Shown here: one piece after another, positions 36,596 to 44,056 of the stretch | Layout: each line of letters begins with the position of its first letter | Position numbering within the stretch: the first letter of the stretch is position 1 | Source: Fructilactobacillus cliffordii | GTDB taxonomy: Bacteria > Bacillota > Bacilli > Lactobacillales > Lactobacillaceae | Direction of reading: 5' to 3' | Length of the DNA: 64,000 nt | Assembly: GCF_024029355.1 (NCBI RefSeq) | Contig: NZ_CP097117.1 | Span: 496,001 to 560,000 of the forward strand | Position numbers and translations under genes: made by a program | Notes under the pieces: model-generated | The model's input: only the letters and a program-made list of their open reading frames with translations | Told to the model about the DNA's origin: nothing | The model's database searches: none

Positions 36596-38764
36596 ATGTC
36601 GCTCAAAGATCACACAGATGCTAGTTACTTTCGCCTCAACAACGAAATTAACATTCCAAGTAAAGACGGAAGAATTCGGCTAGATAAAGATCAGGAAGCT
36701 CTCAAAGCGTTTATAAATGAAAACGTAAACCCCAACCTGATGCATTTTAACTCGCTCCAAGAACGCCTTGACTACCTAATCGACAATGACTACGTAGAAG
36801 AAGCATTTTTAAAAAAATATCCTGTGACGTTCATTGAAAAACTATACGACTACTTAAACAGTCAGGACTTCCACTTTCATTCCTTTATGGCCGCTTACAA
36901 GTTCTACGCCCAGTACGCTTTAAAGACGGATGACGGCAATCAATACCTCGAACGTTACATTGATCGGACGGCAATGAATGCCCTCTACCTGGCCAACGGA
37001 GATCAGGAATTGGCTCTCGCCTTAGCCGACGAATTAATTCACCAACGCTTCCAACCAGCAACGCCGACTTTCTTAAACGCCGGGAAAAAGCGCCGGGGAG
37101 AATTCGTCTCCTGTTTCTTAATCCAATCAACCGATGACATGAACAGCATTGGTCGGACGATTAACTCAGCCCTCCAACTCTCTAAAATCGGGGGTGGCGT
37201 TGGGATTAATCTCAACAACTTGCGCGCAGCCGGTGATCCCATCAAACACATTCAGGGAGCTGCTAGCGGGGTCATGCCAGTCATGAAGCTGTTGGAAGAT
37301 AGCTTTAGTTATTCAAACCAGCTGGGTCAAAGACAAGGAGCCGGCGTTGTGTACCTAAGTGTCTTCCACCCAGATATTATCGACTTTCTCGCCGTTAAAA
37401 AGGAAAACGCAGACGAAAAAATCCGGGTCAACACGCTGTCCTTAGGAGTAACCGTTCCTGATAAATTCTACGAACTGGCTGCTGAAAACAAGGACATGGC
37501 CCTGTTTAGTCCCTACGACGTTGAACAAGAATACGGCGTCCCGTTCTCCTACGTGGACATCACTCAGGAATACGACAACCTGGTCAACAACGACAACATT
37601 AAAAAGAAGTACATCAAGGCGCGGGACTTAGAAACTGAGATCGGTAAGTTACAACAAGAATCCGGTTACCCCTACATCATCAACATCGACACGGCAAACC
37701 GCGAGAATCCCATTGATGGCAAGATTATCATGAGTAACCTGTGTTCTGAAATTATGCAGGTCCAAACTCCATCCATCATTAACGACGAGCAACAATACGA
37801 AAAGCTCGGAACCGATGTTTCCTGTAACTTGGGTTCCACAAACGTTGTGAACCTGATGCAGTCCCCCGACTTTGGTAAATCAATTGAAGCCATGGTCCGC
37901 GCTCTCACCTTTGTGACGGACATCAGCAATATCAACACCGTACCTTCGATTCGCCACGGTAATGAACTTAGTCATTCGATTGGCCTAGGAGCAATGGGAT
38001 TACATTCTTACTTTGCCCTACATCACATGTACTACGGTTCACCCGAATCAATCGAATTTACCAGCATCTACTTCATGCTCTTAAACTACTGGAGTTTAGT
38101 TGCTTCTAATCAGTTAGCCCGCGAACGGGGGAAAACTTTCCACAATTTTGACAAGAGTAAGTATGCCGACGGCAGTTACTTTGATAAGTACACCCAACAA
38201 GATTGGGGACCCACTTCTGACCGGGTTAAGGAACTATTTAAGGATACCTTTATTCCAAGCCCAGCAGACTGGGAAGAACTAAAATTGGCCGTAATGCGGG
38301 ATGGCTTGTACCACCAAAACCGGTTAGCCGTTGCACCCAACGGATCGACATCTTACATCGGTGATGCCACGGCAAGTTTGGCGCCCATCGTTAGCCGAAT
38401 TGAAGAACGACAAGAGGCCAAGATTGGAACCATCTTCTACCCCGCTCCCTACCTGTCTAACGACACTATCAAGTACTACGAGTCGGCTTATGATGTTGAC
38501 ATGCGCAAGGAAATCGACATTTACGCAGCAGCTCAACAACACGTTGACCAAAGTCTTAGTATGACCATGTTCATGCGGTCCACGATTCCAGAAGGCATGT
38601 ATGAGTGGAAAAACGGACGGGACGAAAAAATGTCGACCCGGGACCTCACGATTCTGCGGAACTACGCTCATCACAAGGGAATTAAGTCGATTTACTACGT
38701 CCGGACGTTTACCGATAACAACGATACCATCGGGGCCAATGAGTGTGAAAGTTGTGTAATTTAG
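36596..38764 (+). CDS. nrdE: Class Ib ribonucleoside-diphosphate reductase, alpha subunit
   Basis: Catalytic subunit that reduces NDPs to dNDPs. The 722-residue protein has substrate-site cysteines (FVSCFLIQS near 170 and VSCNLGSTNVVNL near 411), the NxCxE radical-site region (SNLCSEIMQVQT near 381) and a C-terminal redox pair CESC. It lacks the N-terminal ATP cone of class Ia enzymes. Second gene of nrdHEF. Confidence 0.97.
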   Translation: MSLKDHTDASYFRLNNEINIPSKDGRIRLDKDQEALKAFINENVNPNLMHFNSLQERLDYLIDNDYVEEAFLKKYPVTFIEKLYDYLNSQDFHFHSFMAAYKFYAQYALKTDDGNQYLERYIDRTAMNALYLANGDQELALALADELIHQRFQPATPTFLNAGKKRRGEFVSCFLIQSTDDMNSIGRTINSALQLSKIGGGVGINLNNLRAAGDPIKHIQGAASGVMPVMKLLEDSFSYSNQLGQRQGAGVVYLSVFHPDIIDFLAVKKENADEKIRVNTLSLGVTVPDKFYELAAENKDMALFSPYDVEQEYGVPFSYVDITQEYDNLVNNDNIKKKYIKARDLETEIGKLQQESGYPYIINIDTANRENPIDGKIIMSNLCSEIMQVQTPSIINDEQQYEKLGTDVSCNLGSTNVVNLMQSPDFGKSIEAMVRALTFVTDISNINTVPSIRHGNELSHSIGLGAMGLHSYFALHHMYYGSPESIEFTSIYFMLLNYWSLVASNQLARERGKTFHNFDKSKYADGSYFDKYTQQDWGPTSDRVKELFKDTFIPSPADWEELKLAVMRDGLYHQNRLAVAPNGSTSYIGDATASLAPIVSRIEERQEAKIGTIFYPAPYLSNDTIKYYESAYDVDMRKEIDIYAAAQQHVDQSLSMTMFMRSTIPEGMYEWKNGRDEKMSTRDLTILRNYAHHKGIKSIYYVRTFTDNNDTIGANECESCVI

Positions 38765-38778
38765 GAGGGGAAAAGTTC

Positions 38779-39795
38779 ATGGATTTAAACAAAGTATTAA
38801 CCGGAAAATGGGAAGGTAATTACGACGCCATCAACTGGAACGAAGTTTCCGACGAGATTGATAAGGCGACCTGGCACAAACTAACGGAACAGTTCTGGCT
38901 CGATACCCGGGTGCCGGTATCCAACGACTTAAAGGATTGGCGCGAACTAGATGATGATCACAAATGGTTGGTCGGTCACGTCTTTGGGGGGTTAACCCTC
39001 TTAGATACACTTCAATCCCAAGACGGAATGGCCGCTCTGCGGCTTAACGCCAAGACCCAACATGAAATTGCGGTGTTAAATAACATCCAGTTCATGGAAT
39101 CAGTCCACGCCAAGAGTTACTCCACCATTTTCTCAACCCTGAACACCCCGAAGGAAATTACCGAGATTTTTGCGTGGAGTGACTCAGAAGAATTTCTGCA
39201 AAACAAAACGAAACGCATCTATACCCTCTACCACGACGATGAAAGTCCTTTGAAAAAGAAGATTTCCAGTGTCTTTTTGGAAACCTTCCTCTTTTACTCT
39301 GGTTTCTTTACGCCGCTCTGGTACCTGGGTCACAACAAATTAACCAACGTGGCCGAAATCATCAAGTTGATTATCCGGGACGAATCAGTGCATGGAACTT
39401 ACATCGGTTACAAGTTCCAAACCGAGTTTAACCAGCTCTCAGACAACGAGCAACAAGAACTCAAGGACTGGATGTACAGCTTCCTGTATGACCTCTACGA
39501 AAACGAAGAGAAGTATACCCACCTCTTGTACGACGAAGTCGGCTGGACGGACAAGGTTTTGACCTTCATCCGTTACAACGCCAACAAGGCGCTCATGAAC
39601 CTCGGTCAGGATCCAATGTTTCCTGATACTGCCGAAGACGTGAACCCCGTGGTTATGAATGGAATCTCCACTTCAACCGTGAACCACGACTTCTTCTCTG
39701 AGGTCGGTAATGGCTACCGGCTCGGAAATGTCGAAGCCATGAGTGACGAAGATTACAAGATTGATTCTTGGGAAAATAAACATAAGCAAGATTAA
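38779..39795 (+). CDS. nrdF: Class Ib ribonucleotide reductase, beta subunit
   Basis: Carries the dimetal-tyrosyl radical cofactor. The 338-residue protein has the carboxylate/His ligand helices (IQFMESVHAKSYS near 104-116 and IIRDESVHGTYIGY near 196-209). The ATG at 38779 follows AGGAGGGG; the frame opens earlier inside nrdE. Class Ib NrdF normally needs the flavodoxin NrdI for Mn activation, and nrdI is not in this operon or the window. Confidence 0.97.
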   Translation: MDLNKVLTGKWEGNYDAINWNEVSDEIDKATWHKLTEQFWLDTRVPVSNDLKDWRELDDDHKWLVGHVFGGLTLLDTLQSQDGMAALRLNAKTQHEIAVLNNIQFMESVHAKSYSTIFSTLNTPKEITEIFAWSDSEEFLQNKTKRIYTLYHDDESPLKKKISSVFLETFLFYSGFFTPLWYLGHNKLTNVAEIIKLIIRDESVHGTYIGYKFQTEFNQLSDNEQQELKDWMYSFLYDLYENEEKYTHLLYDEVGWTDKVLTFIRYNANKALMNLGQDPMFPDTAEDVNPVVMNGISTSTVNHDFFSEVGNGYRLGNVEAMSDEDYKIDSWENKHKQD

Positions 39796-39806
39796 GCATC
39801 TTAAAC

Positions 39807-39841
39807 AAAAAGCTGTCACCCAATTGGGTGACAGCTTTTTT
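39807..39841. terminator. Bidirectional terminator between nrdF and hicD
   Basis: AAAAAGCTGTCACCC pairs perfectly with GGGTGACAGCTTTTT between two convergent genes. Confidence 0.95.
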
Positions 39842-39847
39842 CGTGTA

Positions 39848-40771
39848 CTAATTTTTGTACTTCTCGTAGTTTTCCTTGATGAAATCCGCCGAATTTTGCA
39901 ATTTGGCCAGTTCTGCATCCGTCAATTGCAACGGCACGTCGGTAATCACACCGTCACGTCCGACAATCACCGGATGAGACAGGTATACGTCGTATTCGGG
40001 ACGATAATTCGACACTGGCAAGACGGTTTTAGCGTCTGACAAGACTACGTTCGCTAACCGAACGGCCGCCGTTGCTACCCCATAGTTGGTGTAACCCTTC
40101 CCCTTGAAGACCGCATAACCACCGTGCCGGGCTTCGTTATCCAAAGCTTCCAAATCAAGGCCCTTAGTTTCTGCCAACTCCGTTAGTGGTTGGTCTAGAG
40201 CGCGGACCGTCGACCAAGCGGTAAACTGGGAGTTTCCGTGTTCACCCAGGTTGTAACCCGTCACAGACCGTGAATCAATACCGAGTTTTTCGGCAACCGC
40301 GCGTTTCATCCGAGCGGAATCCAATAAAGTCCCCGTTCCAATCACGTGTTTCTTCGGTAATCCCGTGATTTGTTGGTACAACTGGGTAATCACGTCCACC
40401 GGATTAGTAATCGCAATGATGATACCATTAAAGCCGGAATCCCGAATCCGCGGGGCCACTTCTTTGACCTGTTCACTGTTATAAGCTAATTCGGAAAACC
40501 GATCTTCATTGGCCCCGTCGTTTAAGCGGATGTTTCCCAGGGCAGAAATAATGACATTCGCATCCTTTAAAGCCGCGTAATCATTCGCCGTAATGTTGGT
40601 GTGAAACGGTAAATTGGGCATGGCTTCGCGAAAGTCAATCGCATCCGCAGTAACCTTGGCCTCGTTCTTATCGATTAAGACCAGGTCATCCGCAAACCCG
40701 TTGGCCACGATGTAGTGGGCCACCGTAGAACCAACGTGTCCCATTCCAATTACTCCAATTTTTCGTGTCAT
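39848..40771 (-). CDS. L-2-hydroxyisocaproate dehydrogenase
   Basis: NAD-dependent enzyme of the lactate/malate dehydrogenase superfamily that interconverts branched 2-keto acids and L-2-hydroxy acids, linking amino-acid breakdown to NAD+ regeneration. The 307-residue protein has GMGHVGSTVAHYI near 9-21, ITNPVDVIT near 125 and the catalytic His in YNLGEHGNSQF near 183. Resemblance to the Weissella L-HicDH over its length (KVIGTGTLLD, WSTVRALDQP, GKGYT.YGVAT) is closer than to true L-LDH. The ATG at 40771 follows GGGAGGG. Confidence 0.88.
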   Translation of the reverse strand: MTRKIGVIGMGHVGSTVAHYIVANGFADDLVLIDKNEAKVTADAIDFREAMPNLPFHTNITANDYAALKDANVIISALGNIRLNDGANEDRFSELAYNSEQVKEVAPRIRDSGFNGIIIAITNPVDVITQLYQQITGLPKKHVIGTGTLLDSARMKRAVAEKLGIDSRSVTGYNLGEHGNSQFTAWSTVRALDQPLTELAETKGLDLEALDNEARHGGYAVFKGKGYTNYGVATAAVRLANVVLSDAKTVLPVSNYRPEYDVYLSHPVIVGRDGVITDVPLQLTDAELAKLQNSADFIKENYEKYKN

Positions 40772-40826
40772 AAAAATCCCTCCCGTTCGTTGTTGCATAT
40801 TTTAACACAAAGTTAAGTTTTTACCA

Positions 40827-41741
40827 TTATTTTTTTAATAATTTTGCAATTTGTTCGATATCCGCTGGCGTAGTCCGGCAGCAACCGCCAATAATGTTCG
40901 CACTTGCAGCCAACCAATCCGGTACTACATCAGCGAAGGTCTGGGGATGTTCGACCGCCGTCCAGGTTTTGGTTGCTGGATCGTAAATGTCACCCGGATT
41001 AGGATAAACAACCAGCGGTTTTTGCGTGACTTGGCGCATTAATTTCAACGCTGGCAGGACGTTGGCAAAAGACGTGCAGTTAATGCCAATCCCACTCGCC
41101 GCCTGTGAATGGTCCAACCACCCTGCAACCACGTCTAACGGCGTTCCATCGCTAAGGTGATAAGGATCCTTGATACTCAAGCTAATCCAGGTCGGGACTA
41201 AATTAGATTGCTGCGCCAGAATCGTAGTTAAGGCCTGGACCTCCGCAAAGCTGGGAATCGTATCAACCGACAGTAAATCTACTCCGGCATCCATTAGCGT
41301 TTGAATCTTTTCCGTGTGAAAGGCTTCGTATTCATCAGGACTTAACTGGTAGTCTCCCGTGTATTCGGAACCATCTGCTAGATAAGCCCCATACGGTCCC
41401 ACGCAGCCGGCCACGAGACCATCCGGTTTAACGTTGTCACGCGCTTGTTGGGCTAACCGAACCCCCAGGCGAATCAAGTCCAACGCCGCTTCTTTTTCAA
41501 TGCCGACTTTCGCGAAGGCCGCCACGTTGGCTTGATAAGTATCGGTGATGGCAATCTCTGCCCCCGCCCGGAAGTAACTAGCATGGACGTCATAAATCGC
41601 ATCCGGATCCGTCAGCGGTGCGTTGGCAGACCATAACGCATCATTGGTTTTAACCCCACGTTTTTCCAGTTCCGTTCCCATTGCGCCGTCTAACACAACG
41701 GGAGTTTCTAAACTGGCCGTAATTAGATTAGTTTGTGACAT
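40827..41741 (-). CDS. mmuM: Homocysteine S-methyltransferase
   Basis: Transfers a methyl group from S-methylmethionine (or SAM) to homocysteine, giving methionine. The 304-residue protein starts its barrel with VVLDGAMGTELEKRG near 15-29. It has the zinc-binding C-terminal pair in IIGGCCRTTP near 285-294 and an upstream INCTSF near 217 supplying the third Cys. It begins one base after the mmuP stop, with the RBS inside mmuP. The operon is headed by a Met-type T-box. Its reading frame is intact although the transporter frame is broken. Confidence 0.95.
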   Translation of the reverse strand: MSQTNLITASLETPVVLDGAMGTELEKRGVKTNDALWSANAPLTDPDAIYDVHASYFRAGAEIAITDTYQANVAAFAKVGIEKEAALDLIRLGVRLAQQARDNVKPDGLVAGCVGPYGAYLADGSEYTGDYQLSPDEYEAFHTEKIQTLMDAGVDLLSVDTIPSFAEVQALTTILAQQSNLVPTWISLSIKDPYHLSDGTPLDVVAGWLDHSQAASGIGINCTSFANVLPALKLMRQVTQKPLVVYPNPGDIYDPATKTWTAVEHPQTFADVVPDWLAASANIIGGCCRTTPADIEQIAKLLKK

Positions 41742-41742
41742 G

Positions 41743-43113
41743 TTATTTCCTCCTCTTTTGGAACCATTCCTTTAGCTCATAACCACCATAACAGATTAGG
41801 ACGAAGGGAAGCGTAACTTCTAAAGCAATCCGTTGGTTCGGATCAAACCAAATCAAGATGCACGATAAAAAGCACAGGATAAAGGCCAGCCAGGATAACC
41901 AGGGATAACCCGGCGTCCGAAACTTTAACTGCTGCGCCTCCTGCTTTGACAATTGCGCTCGAAACCGAATTTCTGACAGCGCAATTGCCATCCAGACAAA
42001 GACCACTGCGAGCCCCGAAATGGAGACCAACACCAGGTAGACCGTTCCGGCAGCGTACACGGCCGACAATAAGGCCAAAATTCCCCCAATCATACTGGTT
42101 AACAAGACGTAGATGGGAATCTCTCGTTTGGTGGTCCGCTGAAAGATGGGAGAAATCACTCCTTGATTGGCCAGCGACCACAACATTCGCGTCGAGGCGT
42201 ACAACCCGGAATTAGCTGACGAAATAATGGCGGTTAACACCACGAAGTTCATCAGGTTGCCGGCCCATGGTAAACCAATGGCCGAGAGAATGGTTACAAA
42301 CGGACTCTCCGTTACCCCCGCTTGTTGGTACGGTAGTAAAGCACTCATAACTACCATACTGCCGACAAAGAAGATCACCAGTCGTCCCAGCGTGGTTCTG
42401 ATTGCCTTGGGAATCGAGCGTTCCGGATGCTGAGCTTCTCCAGCAGTAATCCCAATGAGTTAGGTTCCAGAAAAGGCAAAGTTGACGGTCAACATGGTGG
42501 TGAAAACGCCGCCAAATCCATTCGGAAACCAACCATTCTTGGTAAAGTTGGTCAGACCAATGAAATGGCGAACGCCATGGTACGGTAGCAAGCCCAAGAT
42601 GGCTCCACTCCCCAACCCGATAAACGCCACGATTGCAATCACCTTGATGCTGGCTAGCCAAAACTCGGTGGTGGCAAACCATTTCACCGAAAAAGCGTTC
42701 ATCAAGAAGATGAAGACAATCAATAAGCTACTCCAGATCCAGACTGGGACGCCCGGAAACCAATGCCACATAATCAGACCAGCCGCCGTAAATTCCGACC
42801 CCAGCGCAATGGTCCAGGTTAGCCAGTATAAAATGGCAACCACAAAGCCCGCACTCTTGCCTAAGTACCGTTGAGCATAGACGTGAAAGGAGCCCGTCTC
42901 TGGCATGACCACCGCTAATTCGCCCAGGCACAGCATGACTAGGTACACAATCACTGCTCCTAATAAATACGCTAAAATGGTTCCCAGTGGTCCTGCTTCG
43001 TGAATCGTATATCCCGAACTCAGAAACAGTCCGGTTCCAATCACCCCACCTAACGAAATCATCAGGATTTGTCCTGAAGAAATCTCGCGAGCTAAATGTT
43101 GTTTGCGTTGCAC
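41743..43113 (-). pseudogene. mmuP: S-methylmethionine permease MmuP, interrupted by a nonsense codon
   Basis: The APC-family transporter would have about 456 residues ([20 protein letters not shown] at the N-terminus, ANSGLYASTRMLW in the C-terminal half). A TAA at 42462-42460 interrupts it in frame, where homologues have Glu in the FxGTELIGI motif. A single G-to-T change from GAA would produce this. The frame is otherwise open on both sides, with no frameshift. The GTG start follows AGGGA. Unless suppressed or a sequencing error, only about 217 residues (roughly half the membrane helices) would be made. Confidence 0.9.
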
Positions 43114-43141
43114 GTTATCCCTACTTTCTCAATTACCAAAT

Positions 43142-43405
43142 AAAAAACACCCGTCCTCAAAAAGGACGAGTGTACTCGCGGTGCCACCTTCATTTCTCCC
43201 CTTCTCACAAAGCGGAGCTCGGTCAGTTACAGCTGGTCAGTATAACTGAGTCTTGATATCGGTAACTACCCCGCGTCGGGCTCATGATTCACCCCACGAC
43301 CAGTTTGCCAGTCCATCTTCAGTCGGTTAGTTTCATCCCTTTGCACCACCCAGGGACTCGCTGAGAAACGCTCCGACTTACTCAACTGCAGCGGTTTTTC
43401 ATATT
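43142..43405 (-). ncRNA. T-box leader, methionine specifier
   Basis: On the minus strand the leader has the stem I features AGTA...GAA (S-turn) and the distal AGCGAG...GGTGCAA loops. The codon ATG (43316-43314) lies in the specifier position, one base after GAA and flanked by CAGT/ACTG pairing. The T-box core GGTGGCACCGCG is at about 43176-43187. A terminator (CACCCGTCC stem) ends in TTTTTT. Uncharged tRNA-Met would favour antitermination and expression of mmuPM. The variable T-box base is C, which would pair with a G discriminator rather than the A usual in tRNA-Met. Confidence 0.92.
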
Positions 43406-43411
43406 TTTAAC

Positions 43412-43440
43412 AGTGTAGCGCGCCTTTTTAGCAACGTCAA
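43412..43440 (-). promoter_or_regulatory. Promoter of the T-box/mmuPM operon
   Basis: A TTGACG -35 (43435-43440) and a TACACT -10 (43412-43417) on the minus strand have a 17-base spacer. Confidence 0.75.
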
Positions 43441-43606
43441 CATGCTAATGAAGGTAAAAATCAATTATTTGCTAACAATCATGAGATATTTTGGGATATC
43501 ATTCGATAATTTATCGTAAAAAAATAAAAGATTAGTCTAACGATCGTTAATCCTTATTTTGCCGAACTTTCTGGACCGTTAATTATAAACTTATATTAAT
43601 TATCAT

Positions 43607-43635
43607 TTGACAAGGAGCGCCTTTTTCGAAATAAT
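43607..43635 (+). promoter_or_regulatory. Promoter ahead of the oxidase pseudogene
   Basis: A consensus TTGACA -35 (43607-43612) and an AATAAT -10 (43630-43635) are 17 bases apart, upstream of a strong AAAGGAG RBS. The remaining 43441-43606 stretch is AT-rich with no gene seen. Confidence 0.6.
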
Positions 43636-43673
43636 CTGCACTAACTAAATTAAAGTAAAAAAAGGAGATTTTT

Positions 43674-44016
43674 ATGCGTAAAATTTACGACTTAGCCATC
43701 ATCGGTACCGGTTCAGTGGGCGCAGCTGCCGGTTACTACGCCAGTCAAGCGGGTCTCAACGTCCTCGAACTCGATGCCCACGTTCCCCCCTCATGGCATC
43801 GGCTCGCATCACGGCGGTGCTTGTACCTATGATTTGTAGCCCGACCAGAACTTCATCATTGACTACCTGCCGGACAATCACAACTTCCAAATCGTAACCG
43901 GATTAAGTGGTCACGGTTTTAAGTTTGCCAGCGTGCTGGGCCAGATTATTGCTGACCGGGCAGCGGAAAAACCAACTAACTTTGATCTCACTCCCTTTCA
44001 ACTCAATCGATTCTAA
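43674..44016 (+). pseudogene. Remnant of an N-methyltryptophan oxidase-like FAD enzyme
   Basis: The first 40 or so codons give an FAD-binding N-terminus ([20 protein letters not shown], then DAHVPP). After a +1 frameshift near 43788 the frame reads HGIGSHHGG. It then jumps to the C-terminal end of the family (ACTYDL, stop, [37 protein letters not shown]). About 250 central residues are missing compared with E. coli SolA, and a TAG at about 43837 interrupts the rest. The promoter, RBS and terminator are intact, so decay looks recent. Confidence 0.88.
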
Positions 44017-44018
44017 CC

Positions 44019-44051
44019 AAAAAAGCGTTTGGCAACTGCCAAGCGCTTTTT
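44019..44051. terminator. Bidirectional terminator
   Basis: AAAAAGCG-TTGGC pairs with GCCAA-CGCTTTTT (one mismatch) between the pseudogene and mprF, which converge. Confidence 0.85.
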
Positions 44052-44056
44052 CTTGT

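Noticed and set aside
43114..43141. Insertion or rearrangement at the mmuP 5' end
   Set aside because: The short gap between the T-box terminator and the GTG start holds a normal AGGGA RBS, so the operon head is intact.
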